Source: Bradyrhizobium oligotrophicum S58 (GTDB lineage Bacteria; Pseudomonadota; Alphaproteobacteria; Rhizobiales; Xanthobacteraceae). Taken from it: a stretch of 64,000 nucleotides of DNA. Of this stretch, positions 1 through 9,700 are shown piece by piece; the stretch's first letter is position 1; each line of letters opens with the position of its first letter. The notes under the pieces are model-generated. The model saw only the letters and a program-made list of their open reading frames with translations, ran no database searches and was not told the origin of the DNA. The stretch lies in assembly GCF_000344805.1 (NCBI RefSeq), contig NC_020453.1, positions 3,939,001-4,003,000 on the forward strand. Reading direction: 5' to 3'. A program made the position numbers and the translations under genes.

Positions 1-190
1 CGTCCGTCAGCGTCGGCACGCCGTCGCTGACCTCGACGAGGCCGCGCTCGGCGAGCAGCGAGAGATCGTCGTCGGCAACGGGGGAGAGCGTGAGCCGCTG
101 CGCCTTGATGTCTCGCAGCGTCCAGCGCAGGTGGATTGCCTTGTCGAGCGCGAGGTCGGCAAAGGGATCGTCATTGTCGTGGGCGTCCAT
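1..190 (-). CDS. Small hypothetical protein, cut by window edge
   Basis: An open minus-strand frame starts at the ATG whose first base is 190 and runs off the left edge without a stop, giving 63 residues. It begins MDAHDNDDPFADLALDKAI and continues as a short mixed helical sequence. No catalytic motif, signal peptide or membrane segment is visible. It diverges from comEC across a gap of about 140 bp. I recognise no family; the C-terminal end lies outside the window. The composition is codon-like and acidic-basic balanced, unlike the arginine-rich shadow frames opposite it. Confidence 0.6.
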   Translation of the reverse strand, partial: MDAHDNDDPFADLALDKAIHLRWTLRDIKAQRLTLSPVADDDLSLLAERGLVEVSDGVPTLTD

Positions 191-331
191 ACCCCGATAA
201 GCGCGTGCGGTGCGAAAAGTTCCAATGTCGTTCCTCACGCAACGCTGTTGGATTCTCGTTTTGTTCCGCTAGTCGTATTCCCCGCAGTTTCGATAGCCTT
301 CCTGCCCGTGAAGTAACGGGTGGTGTGGGCA

Positions 332-1579
332 ATGGCGGAGCCGGTCGGGCCGCCAGGATGGCGTCGCGGGATCGCGGGCGTGATGGCTGATGTCTGGCCG
401 CCGCGCGGCGCGCTCGCCGGTGGCTGGCCTGCGATCGGCTTCGACCTTTGGCCAGCCTTGGCCGCTCGGCTCAAGGGCTGGGCGCGGGAGGAGGCGGGCG
501 CGGGGCGCTTGTTGCCCTGGGTGCCCGTCGCGTTCGGCTCGGGCATCGCGCTGTACTTCTCCGCCGATCACGAGCCCGTGCTGTGGGTGAGCGCCGCAAC
601 GGCGGTGCTGCTCTGTGTCGTCGCCCTGCTGATGCGGCGGCATCCGCTGTTTCCGGCCGGGGTCATGATCGCAGCCGCAGCGTCCGGCTTTGCCGTGGCG
701 ACGGTGAAGACGGCGCATGTGGCGCATCCGGTGCTGGCGCGACCGCTTTATTCGGTTTCGCTGTCCGGCTTCGTCGAAGCGCGCGACATCCGCGAGCGCA
801 GCGACCGCATCGTGCTGCGCGTGACGGCGATGGAAAGCCAGCGCAACGCGATCACGCTGGCGCGCGTGAGGCTCGCGGTGCGCAAGGGCACCGCGCCTGA
901 CGTCGGCAGCTTCGTGCAGCTCAAGGCGCGGCTGTTGCCGCCGATGGCGCCGGTAAGGCCGGGCTCCTACGATTTTTCCCGCGACATGTTCTTCCAGGGC
1001 ATCGGCGCCTCCGGCTTCGTCATGGGCGCGATCACGACGGTGACGCCGCCGCAGGCGGCCGGCTTCGGGTTGCATTATGCGGCGGCGATGCAGGGGCTGC
1101 GTGATGCGATCGACGCCCGCATCCGCGCCAGTCTCGACGGCGACGAGCGTGCCATCGCCACCGCGCTGCTGACCGGGCGGCGCGACGCCATCACGCCCGA
1201 CGTCAACGACGCGATGTTCATCTCCGGCCTCGGCCATGTGCTGTCGATCTCGGGTTATCACATGGCGGTCGTCGCCGGCGTCGTGTTCTTTGCCGTGCGC
1301 GCGCTGCTCGCGCTTATTCCCGGCCTCACCGTGAGCCGTCCGATCAAGAAATGGGCCGCCGCGGCGGCGCTGGTGGCCGCCGCGTTCTATCTGCTGCTGT
1401 CGGGCGCGGAGGTCGCGACGCAGAGATCGTTTTTCATGACGGCGGTCGTGCTGATCGCCGTCATGGTCGACCGCCGCGCCGTCACCTTCCGCACGCTCGC
1501 GGTGGCGGCGATGATCGTGCTGATCGCGGCGCCCGAAGCGCTGGTGCATCCGAGCTTCCAGAACTTGAGCGCATCTTAG
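332..1579 (+). pseudogene. comEC: Truncated ComEC/Rec2 DNA-uptake channel
   Basis: ComEC forms the inner-membrane channel that takes up single-stranded DNA in transformation. This frame has the N-terminal hydrophobic region (about residues 50-110), the soluble N-terminal domain, and the start of the competence core including HVLSISGYHMAVVAG with its conserved His-rich pattern and following membrane helices. Homology stops at HPSFQ near base 1560; five unrelated residues and a TAG follow. The product is about 415 residues, against roughly 700-800 for the family, and lacks the remaining helices and the C-terminal metallo-beta-lactamase-like domain, so it is almost certainly non-functional. The start is the ATG at 332; an in-frame GTG at 320 is possible. 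The abrupt end marks a rearrangement junction. Confidence 0.85.
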
Positions 1580-1703
1580 ACCTAAGACCGACTTTCGCCG
1601 CGTATCCTATTGAAATAAATTGATTTTTTCCTCGCGCTGTTTCTCGCCCGGAGCACGAAAACCGAACAAAAACCCGTAAATTTCGGCATTTTCGGTCGAA
1701 AAG

Positions 1704-1730
1704 TCCCAGACTGAGTCCCAGACTCAGTTT
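1704..1730. repeat. Short direct and inverted repeat beside comEC break
   Basis: TCCCAGACT occurs at 1704-1712 and again at 1716-1724. The overlapping CTGAGTC (1711-1717) and GACTCAG (1721-1727) form a perfect 7-bp inverted repeat around CCA, followed by TTT. It lies about 140 bp past the point where comEC homology ends, in the otherwise geneless stretch 1580-1884. It could be a weak terminator or part of a recombination site; the sequence alone does not decide. Confidence 0.45.
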
Positions 1731-1884
1731 CGCGTTCTCGACAGGTTCTCAGTGCGATGGCCCCCGCCTGAGGGGGAGGGGCGGGTGTTGTCACGTCTCA
1801 GCTGCCCCGGCAGGGCGGTTGATCGAGCAATGTTTCGTACACACGGATCCGCCTGCGCAGCTCCCCGACGGCGAAGAATCGGCG

Positions 1885-2380
1885 CCGTCTGCTATGCGAC
1901 GACGATTGCCGAGATCGAGGTGCAGGCCGCGCAAGCGGGTTTTGCGCCATCCGCCATCGTCCACCGCACCGGCAGCGCCGGTACCCAGGCCGGCCTCGTC
2001 GCCGGCGCCGCGCTCGCATTGACGGACACTGCGATCGTTGGCATCGACATCGACGCCGAGCCTGCGCGGGTGCGCGCTGACATCGTGGCGCTGGCGCGCG
2101 CAGCGTCCGCGCTGCTCGATATTGCCTTTGACAAGACACAGGTGGAAGTCGTCGCCGGGCACGCGAGCCCGGCCTGCAGAATGCCGCACGAAGCCAGGTG
2201 ATCCGTCTTGCAAGCCAGCTCGAGGCGCTGCAGCTCGATCCGGTTTACTCCGGCAAGGGCCTTGCCGGCCAGATCGCGCTGATCCGCGGCGGACGCTGGG
2301 GCAGCGGCGACAACGTCATCTTCCTGCACACCGGCGGCGCCCCGGCGCTGTTCGCCTATCAGAGCCTGCTCGGGATTTGA
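1885..2380 (+). pseudogene. Remnant of D-cysteine desulfhydrase / ACC deaminase family gene
   Basis: Two pieces of a PLP-dependent beta-elimination enzyme are readable in different frames. The first (about 1885-2150) contains the family's IVHRTGSAGTQAGLVAG phosphate-binding loop region. The second (about 2190-2380) contains LDPVYSGKGLAGQIALI and the C-terminal FLHTGGAPALFAYQ. The N-terminal half with the PLP-lysine is absent, and a short segment between the pieces is missing with a frame change. The enzyme family breaks down D-cysteine to pyruvate, ammonia and sulfide, or ACC to 2-oxobutyrate; which of the two this was cannot be told. It is a dead 3' fragment next to truncated comEC, which supports a deletion or insertion junction here. 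Confidence 0.75.
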
Positions 2381-2453
2381 GTTATTCCTTGACGCACCGG
2401 CAAAGCGCAGCAGCGCGCTACGATGAGGTCAGGCTGGTCTGGATACGGCTGCG

Positions 2454-2951
2454 TCACTGACATGTGACGGTCGTGCCCGACTTCTTGCATTCGATGACGA
2501 TGCTGCGGTTGACGTCATGGGTGGAATCATAGTCCGGGCGCTCATTGTATACTTTCTCACCGCAGCACTTGAAGGCTCTTGGCGTGTTGTACTTGTAGTA
2601 GACGGAAATCGTGCCGTTCAGGAGTTTTGCTCGCGAAATGCGTTCGTTGTCCTCGTCCCATTCCACGTCCTGAAACGTGCCGCTGGCGTAATCCCGGATA
2701 TGGAAATTGGTCGGTGCGCGATCGACGCGGGCGAAGCAGGCGCCGTCCTTGTCCATGAGGGCAACCAGCTCGTCGGGATATCCAGTGTTGCGCATGGCGG
2801 CCTTTGCCTGGGCCAGGCGCGGGGCATAGCGGGGGTCTCCCTGGCAGAAGTCCGGTCCGCAGCCGCACGACTGACTGAAGGCGGCCTCCGGCCCGAGCCA
2901 GCAGACCGCCAGCGTCAGGATTGCGAGCATTGCGAAACGTGAACGCATCAT
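2454..2951 (-). CDS. Secreted cysteine-rich hypothetical protein
   Basis: A 165-residue protein with a clear Sec signal peptide: MMRSR, a hydrophobic core of about 15 residues, and likely cleavage near AFSQ. The mature part holds eight cysteines (CGC near its start, an internal CC pair, and two near the C-terminus), suggesting disulfides in the periplasm or outside the cell. I recognise no family. The start is chosen because GAGGTG lies just upstream of the ATG pair at 2946-2951 and the signal peptide begins there; the open frame extends further upstream without homology-like sequence. It follows the 216-residue membrane protein gene by about 110 bp on the same strand, so it may be the last gene of the giant-protein operon or have its own promoter. 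Confidence 0.75.
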   Translation of the reverse strand: MMRSRFAMLAILTLAVCWLGPEAAFSQSCGCGPDFCQGDPRYAPRLAQAKAAMRNTGYPDELVALMDKDGACFARVDRAPTNFHIRDYASGTFQDVEWDEDNERISRAKLLNGTISVYYKYNTPRAFKCCGEKVYNERPDYDSTHDVNRSIVIECKKSGTTVTCQ

Positions 2952-3060
2952 CGACACCTCTTCAATTTTCCCGAGTTGCAATTCGATTTGAAAAACAAGC
3001 GAGCGGCCGGCTTGCTCGGCCACATCCCCGGCGGCGCGTTGGCGCTGCGACCGCGGTTCA

Positions 3061-3711
3061 TCATTGAGCCGGCGCGGCCGATTCCGGGGGATGCGCCTGA
3101 CCTTGGATCCGGAGAACAAAGCCGTTTTCACCGACGCGTCCATACCGGGCGAACAGCTGAACCACCGAGTTGTACTGATAGGATCGAATGTAGCTCCAGA
3201 TCGCCTTGCGGGCCGCGTCCGAAAGATGGGCGACCTTGTCCTGCGGCTGGGGCTTTTCGCCGAGCAGGACGAGCCAGTACGAGAACAGGTCGCCAAAGCC
3301 TTCCTCGCTGACGATGTCGCTCTTGATCAGATACTCGATCCGCTCCAGCCAGATGAGAAAATCGTCGAAGGCAGTGCGGATCGCGACGTATTCGGGAGAA
3401 ATCGGCTCCTTTGTCTCGGTCGGAGCGTCTTTCCAGTGGATCTTGAGGGCTTCGGGAATCTGGTGCACGTCGAATGTCTGGTTCGGCCGCGTGGGACTGG
3501 GCACCGACCCGTAATCCAGGACCTTCATGACGAAGCGAACACCGTCGTCCGAGAAAAACTGTTTGGTCTGATCGGTGGCCATGACGGCGCGCTCGCGCCG
3601 CCGCGTCAGGCTGGCTTGCTCGCTGTTCTTCCGGTACTGGTACAGGCCGAACGCTAGGCCGGCCGCGGTGACCGTCACGCCAAGTATCGAGACGACAATC
3701 GAATCCGCCAT
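3061..3711 (-). CDS. Single-pass membrane protein of unknown function
   Basis: A 216-residue protein beginning MADSIVVSILGVTVTAAGLA: one N-terminal membrane helix (residues about 5-24), then a basic RRRER stretch and a soluble, mostly helical domain with conserved-looking aromatic residues. This layout, N-terminal anchor and cytoplasmic helical domain, resembles DUF4760-like accessory proteins, but I cannot assign it. A GAAGGGA ribosome-binding site lies 8 bases before the ATG. It begins only 18 bp after the stop of the 2701-residue gene, so it is very likely co-transcribed with the giant genes and may anchor or regulate their products. Confidence 0.75.
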   Translation of the reverse strand: MADSIVVSILGVTVTAAGLAFGLYQYRKNSEQASLTRRRERAVMATDQTKQFFSDDGVRFVMKVLDYGSVPSPTRPNQTFDVHQIPEALKIHWKDAPTETKEPISPEYVAIRTAFDDFLIWLERIEYLIKSDIVSEEGFGDLFSYWLVLLGEKPQPQDKVAHLSDAARKAIWSYIRSYQYNSVVQLFARYGRVGENGFVLRIQGQAHPPESAAPAQ

Positions 3712-3729
3712 GTCCGCGATCCCTTCAGT

Positions 3730-6700
3730 TCAACTCTCGGATTTCTGAAAGTCGGTCTTGGCCGCCGGCAGCTGGCCGCCGCCGGTTCGATCCATCTTGA
3801 CGAGAAATCCGAACGCGTGGTCGGGATCGGTGCCTGAGACGCCGTTGCTGACAAAGGGCCAGAGGAACAGTCCGCGCCGGCGCACATGGCCTGCGACGAG
3901 GTCACCCAGCAGGTCCGGAAACTCGATGGCCTGCGGCAGCGGCGCCGTTGCAAACAGCGCGGTGCCGACGGCCGCGTCCACGCGTTGCAGCGTCGCGAGC
4001 CCATAGGTGGACGCCGGCGGTGGCAACACAGGCTGGGCAATGATGCCGACATCGAGCGTCAGTTGTTGTTTGTCGTCGGCTACGTTGTTGACCGTCAGCC
4101 GAACGCGGTCGCCCGCCTTCAATTGCGCCGGCACGTCGGCGGCCGGGTTTTTCGGATCGGTGGGCTCCCGCAGCGCGGACAGCGGGATGGCGTAGGTTTC
4201 GTTTCCGTCCACGTTGTAGCGCGGGTCGCTACTGGCCGGTCTCGGGGCGGTTGCAGCGATTTGCAGTTGCCGCGGCGGCCCGCCATTGCCGGGGACGAGC
4301 TGGACGCTCAGCGCCCAGTTGCCTGCGGGCTTTTCAGGCTTGGTGCCGATCCCCTTCGCCCGCTTCCAGAACGCCAGAAAAATCGTCGACGCCGGATCAT
4401 ACTCGGCGCGATCGACCGCAAGCAGGTGAGGCACGTCGTCGATGCCGACACGGTTGTTGCGCGCAGGGCTGCCGAGCTCGCGATCATAGGCCGGATCGCC
4501 GAACGCCAGAGTGAACCTCTTGATCGGCAGCCAGCGTTGCCGGCTCGGGACATGAGGCAGGTCGAACACCAGAACAGGCGGCGGACCTGGGAGAAGCGAT
4601 TGCGTGTTTCCTGTTTCGAGCGGCGTGACGCCGGCTGCGTCGATCGCCGGATCGCCATCATCAGCATGGCTCGGCGGCGTGCCGCGGAACGTGATCTGCA
4701 CCGGCGTGTCCGCCGAGGAATCCCGCAGCGCCTGCGCCACTGCGACCTGCGCCGCGTCGCGCGCTGTGCCCTCGACGGTCAGGTCGATCAGCAAGCGCTT
4801 CGGAGTGGCACTGCTCGTTGGCTTCCCAGTGGCGTCGATCGTCTCGCCCCATGTCATCTGGGTGAACGCGACGACGACGTCGCCGACTCGCAGTTCGGCA
4901 CGCGGACGCCGCGCCTCGATCGGTGTAGGTATTGGACCTTTGGGCTTCGGAGGAAGCACACCGATCCGGGCCAGCGCGACGTGGGCGGCCGGATCGGGCG
5001 CGGCCAAATCTCCCGGCACGGTAGCGACCAAGCGGATTTTGCCGTCCCAGTCGGCGGAAAGACGGCCTTGATCCGGATCCTGCACGCGGATCGTCACCGC
5101 ATGCGGGCTGCGCGTGTCCGCCGTCAGGGTGCGATCGAAGCGGACGACTTGCGCGGGACCCTCGATAATCTTGAAGGTCTTGAGGTACTTCGCGCCATCG
5201 ACCTCGTCCATCGACAGGTAGGTCTTGCGCCGGATCGCGGGGTCTGAAATTTCGGGAAGCGCGGACGATCGCGGCGCCCGGACCTGGCGCAGGGTCAGCG
5301 GACCGCGCCAGGCCGGGCGGCCGAACCGGCTAAAATCCTTGTCGAAGGGCACCATGAAGGACGTCAGCAGAACGCCCTCGAACTGCGTCAGCAGCGCGCC
5401 GGGCCGTTGCCCGGTGACGGTGGCTTCGATCGCGCCGGGAAGCATCGGCGCGAGGCCAGCCCTGTCGGCCGGATGACTGTTGTCCGGTAGCGGATTGCGC
5501 GCCTGATCAAATGCCGTCGCCATCGCGTCGATGGCCGGCGCCCGCGCGCGCGGCGGTGCAAGCACCGAAAGCCGGTCGGCCGGCGCCCGCAGGTTCTTCG
5601 CGGCGCGGCGCCGGAATGCAGTCCGTTGCCCGGCGGTGATGAAGGCGCTGTCGCGCATTTCCGCGGCATCGTTTGGCGAATAGCTGCCCTCGACCGTTCC
5701 CAGTGCGTTCGTGGCGATCGCGGTATTGCGGTCCCATGCGACCGCGGGCCAGGCCATGCCGCGTGTGCGTCCGGCCCAGGCCTGCCGTTCGTTGCGACGC
5801 ACTTCTTCCTTGCCGAGGCTGGCATGCGCTTTCGCCGCATCTTCCGGGCGCGGGATCAGGGGCCAGCCCAGCGTCGGCGAGGCGTAGATGGTGTCCGAGA
5901 GTTTCCGCAGGACGTGTGGCCGCCGCTCCGCCATCAGCGCGAGCGCGGGCGGAGTAACCAGCCAGGAAACATGTGGCGGCGAGACCAGCGGCGATTGGGG
6001 ATCGCGAATGGTCAAATAGCTGCTGTCGACGCTGGCCAGGATCAGGGCACGCGGATCCGCGCTCAGCCCGAATGCGCGCATCGACGCATCGGCGCGCTGC
6101 TTCCCGTCCATGACGATCTCGTTGCTGGTGGTATCGACCAGCGTGGCGGCCAGCGCGGCGGGAAGGATGTCGCTGTGAACCGAGCTCTCGTCGGTCACGA
6201 TCAGCGTCACCGCCGGTGGAGCAGGGTCCAGCGGCGCCGCGTTCGCGGGCCATGCGGTCACGGCGAACCTGATCTCGCCCGCGGCGCGGATGCCGTCGAG
6301 CGGGACGGCGCGTGCCGTGACACAACTGATCCGCTGCGCAAAAGGCGCCGCCGCGGGACCGTCCAGGGTCTTGCCATACGCCTCCGCGACCGCGCCCAGC
6401 GCCAGCAGCGTGCGCGGAAACAGCGGCCGGTTGAGCGGCGGCGGGGCGGTGGGTTTCTGCACGAGCAGGACCTGATCGACAGCGACCATCGTGCGGGCCC
6501 TACCGCCGCCCACGATCGAGGACATCCGTGTCTCGAGCAGGCTCTGCGTTCCGTCCTGGGCCGCCAGCGAGCACGGTGGCGCGCCTTCCAGCGAGTGCGG
6601 CGTGCCGGCGGTCGCGTCATAGAGCGCAATGTTATAGACGAAATCGCTGCCGTCGCTCTGGGTTTGCGGACACGCTTTCAACGCGCCGAGCGCGGTCTCG

Positions 6701-9700
6701 CCATGCGGATCGCCCCCCGGCGCACTGCTCAGGGGCGCCCAGGGCAGGATCCATTGCGGGACCAGCACGACGCCCTTATTGGGTGTCTCCTGCGATGTCA
6801 CCACTTCGGTCAGGGTCGCTCCGGTGAGGATGAGCGAGTCCGGTGCGGTCGTCCCCTTCAGCGCCTGCATGATGTATTCGACAGGAAAACCCGCATCCGC
6901 GAGTGCGCGACGCACTACGCCGGCGATGAGGATATCGGGGTCCGGGGCGGTTTCCTTGTAGCGCGCGAGGAAGGCATAGCGGTCGCGCACCGGATCCGGC
7001 GCCAGGTTAGCCGCAGCGACCAGCCGATGCATGTCGAACATGATCACTTCGTCGACCGAGGTCCAGGTCAGCGCCTGCTTCGCCGATGCGGCCGGCGCGC
7101 CGGGCCAGCCTCCCTTGGCCGGCGTCAGCGTGTGATCGACGACGGCGCGGAACGACCACGAGCGGTCGAGCACGATGGCGCCGCTGTCGACGACGAGGTG
7201 GTCCGTCGGCAGTTCGTGGGAGCAAAGCCGCGGCCGTACGTCGTGCGTGAGCAGCAGCTTCTCCATCGGATCGGCGCTGCCGCGCATGGTCAGCGTAGCC
7301 GTCCAGTCCCCCGCCACGGAGGAGTCCGCGTCGAAGGTGACGCGGCTCGGCCTGGCGTAGCCGACCGGCCACGAAATCGAACTGGTGCTCAGGTTATCCG
7401 CCTGGAAAGCGGCATCCAGCAGCAGTTGCGAGGTCCAGGTTACCGGATCACTGCTGCCGGTATGACGATGACGGATCGCGGTGATCCGCTGCGGAGATTT
7501 CGTTGCATCCGCGTCAAATGCGAATTCGACGAATGCCGAGCCGAGCGGCGGCGTCGGCCACGCAGGCCATTTCTGGCCTTCGCGGGCGTATCGCTTCGGG
7601 AACACCACGACGACGGCTCCGCGCAACGTCCCGTCAGGCAACGTAAAGCCGCGGAACAGTGCCGGCGCATTCTGGCCATCGACGGGAACGCTGATCCGGT
7701 CGCTGACGTCGAGCGTGAACAGCCCGGTTTCGTGATCGATCGACTCCGGGCCATTGACTGGGCGCGCGCCCAGCCCAAGCCATTGCAGCGTCCGGTCGGC
7801 AAAGTTGCGCTTGAACGCGGGCGGACTGTCCACCGCTTCGCGCAGCGGGACCGTGATATCGCCGTCGACAAGGTAAAGTGTCGGGCCGCCGTTCGGAGGC
7901 CAGACCAGTTGCATCTTCCTGAGGTTCAGGATGCCGCCTGGCGGCGGCTGGGCCGTGAACGTGGCGGTCAGACCTTGCGGGCTAAAGCCGGCCGTCGTGG
8001 TAGCGAGATTGCAGTCCTGTCCGAACAGCCGCACGCGAAGGCTCGCGGACGCGATGTCCGGCGTGGTGCCCTGGACGTCGCGCGTGAAGAAGAAATTGAA
8101 GCTCAGCCTTGTCGTCGATTTCGGCGAGGTCGCGTCGGATCCGTGATAAACGTCGACATCCGATATCAGCGAAACCGGCCCTGGCTTTTGCTCGGGCTTC
8201 GGATCCGTCTTTGCCGGTGGAACGAACGGGTCGGAGGTCGCGGTCGGATCCGAGAGATCCTTGAGCTCGATACGAACCATTTTCGTCAGCGCAAGGCTGT
8301 TGTCCGCCGTCAGACCCGGTCCGAACGTCAGGCGGACCAGATTGCCGCTGGCGTAAATCTTCTCCGCCGCGAACGGGGCAACGTCGTTGGGGTCGGAAGG
8401 CGGTGACTTGTATTGCACAGAAACCAGCAATTCGAACCGCAGCACGCTGCCATCCGCCGCGACATCGGCGCTGAGCAGCCGTAGCGGACGTGCGGCAAGC
8501 GGACCGGCGAGATCGAACTCGAACCGGCCGCGATCTGGCTGTGTCGGCCTTGTTTCCGGCGGGCCGAAGAAGCTCCATTCGTACAGCGTGCGTGCAACCC
8601 GGTTGCGATTGATCGCGGTCGGGTCGGGCCCTAATCCGGTTTCGAGACCTCCTGACGTGTCGAAGGTCAGCCCGCCGGCGTCTGGCTTGAGCGGCAGGTC
8701 GCGGAACCAGAACGAGCACCGCATGCTGCCGATGGCGACCTCGACCGGCTTTCGCAGCGTCGCCAGCACCAGCGTCTGGTCATCGGGCGCCGCGCGCAGC
8801 GCAACGGTGCGGCTGGTCTGGTGGGCCGCCGTCAGATCCGGCAGGAGCGCGAGCGACAGGCCGCGGGCGTCCTGCAAGTGATTTGGTGGGGGCGACGCCG
8901 GCGGGACCGGCGGCGGGAACGCGACCTGAAAGGAAGAGGCCGCGAAGCCCTTCACCTCGATCTGGTTCGGACCGGGCGCACCCGCAACCGTCAGCACATT
9001 TCCGGTTGCCGTGAAATGAGTGTCGGGCAGGCCGGCCAAGGCGGCCGGGCCATACTGCGTGACGCCACCAAGGAGATAGGCGCCGAGGTTGATATCGTCA
9101 TGTGGCGCCGGGGGCAGGGCTTTGAAGCTGAACGGGACCTGCTGCCAGACATAAGGCTCCGCCAATCCGCGGACGACGCCGTCGGCGATGCCTGTGAGAG
9201 GATGCCAGAGTTCGACGACCTGTTTGTTGTCGGCGTTCTGAAATTCGCGGAACACGACGCGGTCGGCTTCGGTGCGCGCGCGCGCCAGCCTTCGCGCGTT
9301 CTCGAACCACACACCCGACAACCGTGCAAGATCGAGCGCTGTCGGTGGCGTATCGGTCCGGGGCGGGCTTGCCGGAATATCGGACGAGCCGCCCGGCGAA
9401 TTCGCCGCGGTGGATGCAGGCACCTTCGGCTCCGGCGCCCTGGAATTTGCAAAGAGTTCGTCGAGTATCGGCAGATCGTAGCGCAGCGATACCCGCATCT
9501 CGCTGGAGGCCACCGCCGTCGTCGCATCGGCAGCGGGCGTAAACTCGATTCCCGGCAAGGTCAGCGACGCCAGCGCCACGCCTGCGCTTTCCTCCGGAGA
9601 TGATGGAACAGGGTAGGGGCCGAAACCCGCGGCCCGCAACGGCGGCCAGGGCCAGCGCCAGCGGCCGTCGCCAAACGCGGTCGTCTGCATGGGCAGCGTT

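Noticed and set aside
269..1549. 426-codon minus-strand frame opposite comEC
   Set aside because: His/Arg-rich shadow of the comEC N-terminal half.
5626..8406. 926-codon plus-strand frame opposite giant gene B
   Set aside because: Same reason: low-complexity Arg/Gly/Ala composition, antisense to a coding frame with normal composition.
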